Source: Chlorops oryzae
Lineage: Eukaryota > Arthropoda > Insecta > Diptera > Chloropidae
Assembly (NCBI GenBank): GCA_020466095.1
Contig: CM035806.1
Coordinates: 121,321,023-121,385,022, forward strand
Length of the DNA stretch: 64,000 nucleotides
Direction of reading: 5' to 3'
The notes beneath the pieces are model-generated. The model was not told the origin of the DNA, ran no database searches, and saw only the letters and a program-made list of their open reading frames with translations. The stretch's first letter is position 1, and every line of letters starts with the position of its first letter. Of this stretch, positions 21,376 through 30,660 are shown piece by piece. The position numbers and the translations under genes are program-made.

Positions 21376-22502
21376 CAGGCCCGTGCGCACGGGGGGGTTT
21401 GGTGTTAAAACCCCCCCCATTGAGAATAAGAATTATAAATATTATATATATAAACGAAAAAGGAAATTTCGCACAATGGCCAAGCTGATACAAGAAGAAT
21501 TGCATGAGCTGTCGCGTACTCGGCAACTCGTGCAAATACTTGATATAAAATAATTGGCAAATACTCCAAATAGTTCCCATTTAATTTTTGTACTTTGATA
21601 GAAATTTTTCATGATAGACTATTAGCACCTAGAAATTTGAAAATTCTCCGGCAGAAATTTCAATTGAGGTAACTGATCCAAATAAGGAAATGCGATCCAA
21701 ATAAAAACATTCGAAATCAATTCGACTTCAATAGAAATTTATTTGTCCAGATGAACATGCGAAATTGCACAATTTCAGAAAATTTCGGAACAAATCTGAC
21801 ATTTAAAATTGAGTCAATTTAAATTTTGTTCTGAAATTGATTGCTTAAATACAAATATCGCATGTAGGCAAAAATTTTCGTGTATTGTAAGCAGGGTTGG
21901 GCATAATGCATTAAATAATAAATGCAATAAGCATTTCACTACCATTAACTCTTTAGTGGTAATGAAGAAACGAGTTTCACTATCACTAACGTATAGTGAA
22001 AATTAAATATAGTTTCACTATCACTAAACGTATAGTGATAGTGAAACTTTATTTAAGTTTTCACTATACGTTTAGTGATAGTGAAACTATATTTAATTTT
22101 CACTATACGTTTAGTGATAGTGAAACTCGTTTCTTCATTACCACTAAAGAGTTAATGGTAGTTCAATTTAGTGGTAGTTCAAAATGCCCAACCCTGATTG
22201 TAAGGCTTGCTTTTAACCGATATTTACTGTATCATCTATGTCTAATTGTCGACGTCGAAAAGGCTCTGCCGCGATCGAGAAATTCACCCTTAGGCAGGTT
22301 TAGGAAATTCAACTCTTTCGAGAAATTCACATTTTGGAAGACTTTTTTTCTGTGCCTCGAAGGGTTTCTTTTTTAGCATGAAACTCACCAAAACTGAATT
22401 GTTATAATAAAGTCATTGAAATCGTTACTCTTGATTTTTAACCAATAGTTTTAATTAATAGAAAAAAAAGCCCCCCTTGGGCAATTCCTGCGCACGGGCC
22501 TG
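21376..22502. mobile_element. Non-autonomous hAT element (CAGGCCCGTGCGCA ends)
   Basis: Inverted ends CAGGCCCGTGCGCA at both sides with an exact 8-bp target duplication ATCCACAC (21368-21375, 22503-22510). Ends of the form CAGGCCGTGCGCA are typical of the Tip100/Zaphod branch of hAT. At 1127 bp it has no transposase. A second hAT MITE is nested at 21892-22196. Confidence 0.92.
21892..22196. mobile_element. hAT MITE nested in hAT, with internal palindromes
   Basis: Ends CAGGGTTGGGCA face each other, flanked by the exact 8-bp duplication ATTGTAAG (21884-21891, 22197-22204). The interior is a set of alternating palindromes built from TTTCACTATCACTAAACGTA and its complement. The module GTATAGTGATAGTGAAAC is repeated about four times in both directions, so nearly the whole 305 bp can fold on itself. 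Confidence 0.93.
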
Positions 22503-22510
22503 ATCCACAC

Positions 22511-23060
22511 ACGAGGATTTAAAATGTAATAAAACATTTGACGTTTAAGCATCAACATCAGATTTTTTATCTATTTTTATATGACTCTAGCGGGAGTCTG
22601 AAGACTCCTAAGACCATATGAAAAGATTTTCATGGACATTAAACTTTCCCATGGCCATATAGGCCAATATCACTGTTGCCAGTTTAGGGGATTCTCACCA
22701 AAATAAAAAAAAATCTATGATCTTTAGTGGAGTCTTAGGCCAGAAAAGTGGCCAGGGAAATTCTTATGGGTTCTCATGGCACAAAGTTTTTATTTTCAGA
22801 GGATTTTAAATTTAATTTCAAGGCATTTTTGGCCTTGCTCTGATATATTCATGGGAATATTCCCCTAAAAAAGTGGCAGCAGTAGCCAATATGCATCAAT
22901 TAGGCCTGCTTCACTAAGGGAACGTGTCCAAACTACGTGACCCTTTTAGGGAGGGGGGGGTCCTGAAAGTACTACACTTGGACAAATTGGTCACTTAAAT
23001 TATTCTGCGGATTGTCAGCGAGGGGGGGGAGGGGGGAGGGGGGTAAAAAGTAGTAAAAAA
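22511..23060. other. No gene; G-tracts
   Basis: No frame or repeat end is recognised. Two G-rich runs on the + strand (about 22953-22970 and 23020-23043, up to nine consecutive G) are striking in this AT-rich window. A possible association with the dispersed repeat that follows is untested. Confidence 0.4.
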
Positions 23061-23064
23061 TGGT

Positions 23065-23640
23065 TACATATAAAAGATCTAGCAAACTCATAACATGATA
23101 TAAAAAGCTTGAAAAATATAAAACTAATCAAGGAAACTCAATATCAAGGAGAAATAGAAATTGTTTTTTAGTTCTACCCTGCCCACATGACTTTTTGATC
23201 GCACTGTTTCAGCAAAAATACTAAACTCTATGTACAATCAAATTCGTAGCCGTAGTCCAAAATGTATGTCAATTTATTACAAAATGAAAACATTCGTGTA
23301 CATTAAGCAAAAACATATCGTAATACATTTATTAAAATTTCAATTATGAACTTTTCAAGCAATATAAAAAACCGAGCTGACGCCGTGTTTCTTTGATAAT
23401 TTTCTAGCAAGTGGCATCATAGTGCCACTTTGTGTCTACCCGTATTGTTGTTGGTAGCTTTCTGGTGAATTTCTCGAATTTGTTGAAATTCCTATTCCTG
23501 CCTAAGGTTTTTGTTGGTAGCTTTTTGGTGAATATCCCCAATTTGTTGAATTTCCTATGCCTGCCTTATGGTGTATATCCCCATCGCGGCAGAGGCTTTT
23601 CGACGTCGACAGTTAGACCTACAGTCCTACATGGTGCTGC
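23065..23640. repeat. Dispersed repeat D, copy 1
   Basis: About 575 bp match the segment 48977-49865 in the same orientation, including GGAAACTCAATATCAAGGAG, GACGCCGTGTTTCTTTGATA and the internal near-repeat GTTGGTAGCTTTYTGGTGAA. The copy ends in GACCTACAGTCCTACATGG. No ends typical of a known class were found and it has no long frame. Confidence 0.75.
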
Positions 23641-24110
23641 CTTGAAACGAAAACAAATATTGACTTAAAACAAGCAAGTACCCATTTCAACTACTCGATA
23701 CCGAGTACTTTCTTGTAAAAAAAGTATCGACTACAAAATCTGCTCCATTTTTGAATAAGGAATCGAATACGTTACTCATATGAGTAGGTATCGCCGGAAC
23801 ACTAATTGCGGCCTAAGACTTTGTCGTCTCATCATTATTGAGAACTGTTGGGGTTGCACAGTGTTTGGGGGGCTTAAAGTGTATAAAAAGGTGTCGTGAT
23901 TACATTTTACGATAACAAACTTTTCTCACCTTATATGGCAAATACAAAATGATTCGTGTTCTAATTTACCAAAATGAAGCGCATGTGCCAAATAATTAAA
24001 AAAAAAAATTACAGCCCCAAATTAAAATCGGTACAGGGTACTTGATGAGGAATAGAAAAGAACGAGAAGCACAAAAGCTCTGCTGAAACCAAACAACATA
24101 TGTATGTAAG
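23641..24110. other. Spacer with no recognised feature
   Basis: AT-rich sequence; a tactcgataccgagtac palindrome near 23690-23708 is the only regularity noticed. Confidence 0.4.
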
Positions 24111-24119
24111 ACTGTCTAT

Positions 24120-25844
24120 TAGGGTGGGTCGTTCTTATATGAAAAAAAAAAAAGTTGTATGATCGCGTTGGAATAGTAAAATTATGTTTCCTTATGTATA
24201 AAAAATAATTTTGTGTAAAAAAAAATTCAAAATAAGCTGCATCTTCATACCGCGCAAGCGGATTGAAAGTTGGAAAAAAAATTTATATGAGATTTTTCCG
24301 ACTTCAATGATAAAATTTAGAATTTCTCAGCTTTAATCTCATTTTTTAAATACATTATGTTCCCAGATATTTTTGGTCATAAAACTATCTTTCAAAGGAA
24401 AGCAACGAAACTACGATCAACCAAAATTTTACGGAGATATGGTCGAAGAAACTCAGACCTGAGGAAATTACTCCAAGACATGCCAAAAATGTGTTCGAAC
24501 CTATCAATTTTGTAACCATTTGGAAGAAGCCATCCATATTGCCATTTCAAAAAAATCTTCCTTGAAGAAAATCGGTTATTTCATAAGGTTGTTATAACAA
24601 TTTATATATTTATCTATTTATCGGTTTCATTTCAGAACGTGCCCTGAAAAAAAAGTCCATGAAAGTTTAAAATCCTTCTACTTGAGCTCGAACAGGAAAA
24701 AACAACGCTCAATTACGATTATAGATTTTTTAAATCGGTTCACAGAAACCAAAGTTACACGGCTTTAAAATTGGACAATTTATTATTTTTTAAATCCTGT
24801 GTTAGTTAAAAAAAAATGCCGAAAAGTATACTACATTTTATTTTGATTCGATAATGAGCTCATGTTTGGGAAAAATATATAGCAAAGTCATACCCGACAA
24901 ACTCTGTGTCGAGGGTATATGGCATTTTTTCTTCCGTACTCGAGATAGACTTAAAAAAATTTATATAGAAATGGTTAGTATCACCAGGAAATTCCATATA
25001 TTCAATTTGCGGTTTTCTTTAGTTTGCTCTTAGTGTGCCAGATTTTTATGACAGTACGCTGCTTCACCACGTTTAATAGATTTTCAATACATTTTCTTTA
25101 CATAATAAAAGCAAACATGAGCTCATTATCGAATCAAAAAAAAATGTAGTATACTTTTCGGCATTTTTTTTAAACTAACACAGGATTTAAAAAATAATAA
25201 ATTGTCCAATTTCAAAGCCGTGTAATTTTGGTTTCTGTGAACCGATTTAAAAAATCTATAATCGTAATTGAGCGTTGTTTTTTCCTGTTCGAGCTCAAGT
25301 AGAAGGATTTTAAACTTTCATGGACTTTTTTTTCAGGGCACGTTCTGAAATGAAACCGATAAATAGATAAATATATAAATTGTTATAACAACCTTATGAA
25401 ATAACCGATTTTCTTCAAGGAAGATTTTTTTGAAATGGCAATATGGCTTCTTCCAAATGGTTACAAAATTGATAGGTTCGAATACATTTTTGGCATGTCT
25501 TGGAGTAATTTCCTCAGGTCTGAGATTCTTCGACCATATCTCCGTAAAATTTTGGTTGATCGTAGTTTCGTTGCTTTCCTTTGAAAGATAGTTTTATGAC
25601 CAAAAATATCTGGGAACATAATGTATTTAAAAAATGAGATTAAAGCTGAGAAATTCTAAATTTTATCATTGAAGTCGGAAAAATCTCATATAAATTTTTT
25701 TTCCAACTTTCAATCCGCTTGCGCGGTATGAAGATGCAGCTTATTTTGAATTTTTTTTTACACAAAATTATTTTTTATACATAAGGAAACATAATTTTAC
25801 TATTCCAACGCGATCATAGAACTTTCGTAAAAACGACCCAGCCT
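24120..25844. mobile_element. Long inverted-repeat element 1 (MULE-like, 9-bp TSD)
   Basis: Two arms of about 710 bp (24120-24850 and 25137-25844) are near-perfect complements around a spacer of about 290 bp. The ends read TAGGGTGGGTCGTT and AGGCTGGGTCGTT inward, flanked by the exact 9-bp duplication ACTGTCTAT (24111-24119, 25845-25853). Very long terminal repeats plus a 9-bp duplication are typical of Mutator-like elements (including the animal Phantom group). No gene is carried. Confidence 0.85.
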
Positions 25845-25872
25845 ACTGTCTATTCCTTGTATATGAGTCGCT

Positions 25873-26068
25873 CAGCCCGATTCTGAACATTCCCGGGGAA
25901 TTTACTTTTCTCGAGAGTAAACTTATTTTTTAAATATTTGGGGGAAAAAATTTGATGGGTAATGGATATTTGACCCACAGCCATAATTTACCTTAACCTA
26001 ACTGTTTAAAAATGGAGAATTTTAGTCTCGATAAACATAAATTCCCCGGGAATAATCACAATCGGGCT
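25873..26068. mobile_element. MITE-1, undisturbed copy
   Basis: 196 bp bounded by CAGCCCGATTCTGAACATTC and, inward from the right, AGCCCGATTGTGATTATTCC followed by CGGGGAA. It is the compact counterpart of the expanded element at 12495-18356, which it helps to delimit. Confidence 0.85.
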
Positions 26069-27440
26069 CTAAATCTCAAAATCTAATATCTAAATTTGAA
26101 ATTAGTTGTTGTCAAAACATTGCTCCCTACGTCTAAACTGCGATACATGTAAGTGCAGTGAAGTCTCTAAAACTTGAACACACGATAACTTGAAGGTTCA
26201 GAAATTTAAACACGTATTTTATCCATTGGGTGCATTCAGCAGACGCAACTGTTGTGCTACTGTTGAGTAAAATTCGCCTTAAAGATGCGCTATCAACTGA
26301 GCTTTCACAGCCAGTTGACTGCGCGGGCTCTATTTCCGAGAATGTAGTCCGCTGAGTCAACATGCTGTGAAATCTTTGTTCCTACCGCACTTTTTAGCCA
26401 AATTTTACTCAACAGTTGAGTCTGCTGATAATTTGAAAACTGAAACAACATTCGACGTACGAAAAAACATAGAGTTCGTTAACTGGAATCGGACTGGTGT
26501 TAATTAGTTAAAATTTTCGAGAGCTCAGCTCATACTTTCCCATGAAAAAAAATAAATGGTTTTCCATTGAAAATTATTTCAATCAGACATTTTAACGGTT
26601 CTTAAGACTTTACTCAGACGGAAAGTAATGAGTTCATAAAGGGTTAAGATTTTTTTTTTTTTTTATGAGTAGGTATATCACAAGAAAAGTCGCAAGAGAG
26701 ATATTTTTGAACACATTAAATAATTACTGAACATACCATTGAAAAAAAGGTGTTCAAGCAATGTATCGAATTAGACAAGCATGCCACTTTAACAGACAGA
26801 AAAAAAGACATGAAAGTTGTCGGGAATATCTACGAAAAGAAGAAAAAATCAAGTAGATATCAACCTGAGTTGAGTTGCGCAAAAAATGTCCATGTTCTAT
26901 ATCCCTGTATCCCACGCACATTTATTAAATTTAAAAACAAAAAAAAAAAAAAAATCGTAGCTTTCGAATGAATGAACACCCTGTAAAACGATTAGTGGGA
27001 CATTGGTGGAGGGTACGAGCGTTTTCCGTCCGTGGCACTGCGTCTTTCCGGACTATTGTGCCAATTAGTGGGACATGCTACTGTTGAATTGGAAATAATA
27101 AGGAAAATATTTCTGATAAATTATTGCTAGATTATCACTTTATCATTTCAAAAATGGTCTCCAAATTCGCACAAAATATTTCTCTTTACCCGCGCACAGA
27201 ACGCATGCGCACGCGCTTCATTGTAATTGATTCCAGCTGAAATCGGAATAATAAGCTAAATTCGATTTTTGCAGTTCTTGATATGGTTGTTGTTGTTGTT
27301 GTTGTTGTTATTGTTGCTGCCGCTGTGTTTCTTTCTTTTTTTTTCGTTGTTGCTTTGACCTAAACGGCTTTAAAATTTTGTTGGACATTTAATGTTGTTG
27401 CGATTTGGAAACAATCTCCGAGAGCGAAACGTTGCGATTG
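26069..27440. other. Upstream region of the secreted-protein gene
   Basis: No frame above about 76 codons looks real. A CTACTGTTGAGTAAAATT motif near 26258 is mirrored near 26400 (a short inverted repeat of about 150 bp span). A GTT/GCT-type microsatellite lies at 27290-27325. The last few hundred bases would be the proximal promoter of the gene at 27788. Confidence 0.4.
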
Positions 27441-27445
27441 TGATG

Positions 27446-27484
27446 TATATAAATGCGTCACTCACCACGAATTTTGTTCATTCA
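27446..27484 (+). promoter_or_regulatory. Core promoter of the large secreted-protein gene
   Basis: TATATAAA at 27446-27453 is followed about 30 bases later by TTCATTC (27477-27483), a reasonable initiator. This predicts a 5' leader of about 310 bases before the ATG at 27788. TATA promoters of this kind are common in regulated insect cuticle and secretory genes. Confidence 0.6.
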
Positions 27485-27787
27485 TCGTCTAAGGCTCATC
27501 AAATCCGTTTGGGGATTCGGCGAATAAGCATTAAAAAAACCGAAAATCGCAGCTCTTTATAAATCCGTTGGCGACTTAAATCGAATCGAATTAAGACACT
27601 TAAAAAAATTGAATCAGAGCAAACATAGCAAGCACGAACAGGCACCAAGTCCCGATTAGTATTCTGACCTCGAAGTGATTCGTTTAATTTCTGTTTCAAG
27701 TTCAAAAGCCTTTTCACGCCGAATCGGTCCGTCGTTCAGTCTGTCTGTCTGAGCGAATATTGCGCAAAGGACCACCGTAACGTAGCG

Positions 27788-28267
27788 ATGATGAGTGCCA
27801 GGCCAGTGCCGCTGCTGTTGACAACGCTGCTTCTTTGGCTGGGAACGGGAACGAGGACGGTAAATGCAGCGACGCACGTAAACATTTCCATCGGAACGCA
27901 GGCTGCAACAGATCCTGCCGATAGCACGTACGTCGACGGAAAAGCTCCAGCAGAGCTTCGGGCTAGTCCACTCAGCGATAAATACTATGCACGCAATCAC
28001 CACCAGTCGGATTTTAGTTTCCACAGTGATTCGAACAGTAATGGCGAGGCAACTGGCAGCGGTAGTGCATTCGGTTCATCGGCCAAATTACGCCTTGCTT
28101 CCGATCAGCAGCAGAGCACCGACTACGACAACACTCAGACGTCGGCACGGTATTCGCATGGAAAGCATCAGTCCGGATTAAGTTCAAACTTAATGGAGCA
28201 GCACAGACAAAACCAGGAATTCGAGCGGTACATTCAGAATTATCACAGTGGACCAACGGTCGAAACG
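27788..28267 (+). CDS. Large secreted low-complexity protein, exon 1
   Basis: 160 codons from ATG 27788 (a second ATG follows at once) to a GTGAGT donor at 28268, phase 0. Residues 1-27 form a clear signal peptide (MMSARPVPLLLTTLLLWLGT, then GTRTVNA). The rest is hydrophilic, Ser/Gln/His/Tyr-rich, without Cys, and contains SDKYYARNHHQSDFSFHSDS and a NLMEQHRQNQEFERYIQNYH stretch. It joins in frame to the exon at 30661. Confidence 0.85.
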
Positions 28268-28338
28268 GTGAGTGGAGCTACATACATATCCATATCCATA
28301 TACATATATTCTTATATATATATATTGTATATGTACAT

Positions 28339-30608
28339 TAGAGTGGCCACTCAATGTATGGGGAAAATTTTTTGTTCGAAAATTCAACGTGCCATAGTCT
28401 CAAAATGTTGAAATGGGTCTAAAAATGATATATATGAAGTTTTATCGGGATTGATTAAGTTTTAGAGGTCGCTCATGGGCCTTGAAATCTGGAAATTGAT
28501 TTGTATGCGCTAGTTTCATCAAAATTTTGTACACAAGACATGTTTTTTCGATCCGGGAATGAATGCTAATCTATAGAGAACAGACTCACCTTTCTTTTAA
28601 GATATAAAACAACAAAATCAGTTAATACTGTGCGGATCTGGGGCTACTCAAAGTCTAAAAAAAGATACGTCCACTTGGGAGTCTTTATTTTCCGAAAAAA
28701 AAAGAATAAAAATATTTGGTATGCAGATCTGAAAACTATATGAAATAACATTTTCAACGAGCCTAGTACGGAGAATATTCGATTGGTTTTTGAAATGTTT
28801 TATTAACGTCAAATTATTACTACCATTTTTTATAAACTCAATTTTGGGTTACTTCTTTCAGCCGACTGCAAAATTAACATGCCCTAAAAAAATTAAAATT
28901 TCGACTCAATTGCTAAATACGTAAATTAAAGACCAATTTTTCGACACTATAATCATTAAATTCGGTTGACATTATCTATTCATAAACTTGTAAATAAAAC
29001 GTAAATGTATTCTTACTACCTTTAATGTAACAAATGTTTAAGTAGGCATAAAATAGACAGATGGCAGCGCCGACGCTTTGATATTAATCACCAAGAGCGT
29101 CCGCAATAAATTGACTGGGGTCTGAATCATTTAACAATGCTGATAAATCGCACATTATACAATGTTTTCAATCACATTTGGCGAGAGGGGGGTCAAATAT
29201 GACGGAAGAATTCATTTGTGTGACCATTGGAAAACTAAAAGATATCGAAATAAGCACAACTCGCTTATACTTAGGGGTAAGAGAGTGACCCATGTGATTC
29301 CCTCTTCGGACGCCGGATAAACCTATATGATGCAATTAAGTGTGGCCAACCTTTTGAAGTAACTTTTCCCTCGGTGACTCAAAAATTCCTTTTACTAGTT
29401 TTTCTTTAGAAAAGGGCTGTCAAAAATCCCTTTTACTATTTTTTCTTTAGCAAGGTGCTGTCCAATAATTACGTTATTCATTTGGGAGGTGTTAAAATAC
29501 CATTACGTAATATTTAACATGAAACTTAATTGGATTTTAAGGGATTTTTTTGTTTGTAAGAATTTTACGTTATTAAAATATTGAACGGATCACGAGATAT
29601 AGCCATAAGTAAGTGAGTAATCTAGTTCTCGACCCCACTTTTTGAAGTCTATTTAAAAACTGTAGAGGTGACTTGACAAAACTGAATATGAGGCTTTGTT
29701 ATACTCACCGAGCAATTTCAAAAACAGTCGTCAAATTTTTGTTTACAAAACATGACCTCTAAAATGTCACACAGTGTAATGTGCGATTTATCAGCATTGT
29801 TAAATGATTCAGACCCCAGTCAATTTATTGCGGACGCTCTTGCTGATTAATATCAAAGCGTCGGCGTTGCCATCTGTCTATTTTATGCCTACTTAAACAT
29901 TTGTTGCATTAAAGGTAGTAAGAATACATTTACGTTTTATTTACAAGTTTATGAATAGATAATGTCAACCGAATTTAATGATTAAGTGTCGAAAAATTGG
30001 TCTTTAATTTACGTATTTAGCAATTGAGTCGAAATTTTAATTTTTTTAGGGCATGTTAATTTTGCAGTCGGCTGAAAGAAGCAACCCAAAATTGAGTTTA
30101 TAAAAAATGGTAGTAATGATTTGACGTTAATAAAACATTTCAAAAAGCAATCGAATATTCTCCGTACTAGGCTCGTTGAAAAGGTTATTTCATATAGTTT
30201 TCAGATCTGCATACCAAATATTTTTATTCTTTTTTTTTTTAGAAAATAAAGACTCCCAAGTGGACGTATCTCTTTTAGATCCGATAAATTCGACTTTGAG
30301 TATCCCCAGATCCGCACAATATTAACTGATTTTGTTGTTTTATATCTTAAAAGAAAGATAAATCTGTTCTCTATAAATTAGCATTCATTCCTGTATCGAA
30401 AAAGTATGTCTTGCGTACAAAATTTTGATGAAACTAGCGCAACCCAGGTTTTGCCCCATATAAATCACTTTCCAGATTTCAAGGCCCATGAGCGACCTCT
30501 AAAACTTCATCAATCCCGATAAAACTTCATATATATCATTTTTAGACCCATTTCAACATTTTGAGACTATGGGAGCTGAGAAAATCGGACTTTTCCAAAT
30601 ATGGCCCT
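28339..30608. mobile_element. Long inverted-repeat element 2 filling the intron
   Basis: Arms of about 800 bp (28339-29150 and 29790-30608) are complementary, for example CATAGTCTCAAAATGTTGAA near 28392 and its complement near 30555, and CCATTTTTTATAAACTCAAT near 28823 against 30095. An exact 9-bp duplication TATGTACAT flanks it (28330-28338, 30609-30617). The left end reads TAGAGTGGCC, the right AGGGCCAT inward, like element 1. It carries no gene. It makes up 2.27 kb of the 2.39 kb intron, which would be only about 115 bp without it. Confidence 0.88.
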
Positions 30609-30660
30609 TATGTACATATTGTGTTCATTGATTATCTGAGTGATCGATTTGCTTTGCCAG

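Noticed and set aside
22953..23043. G-runs as a G-quadruplex or assembly gap mark
   Set aside because: The runs are long but irregular and lie in apparently non-functional spacer; no supporting context.
27290..27325. GTT-type microsatellite as a possible regulatory element
   Set aside because: An ordinary trinucleotide repeat; nothing ties it to regulation of the downstream gene.
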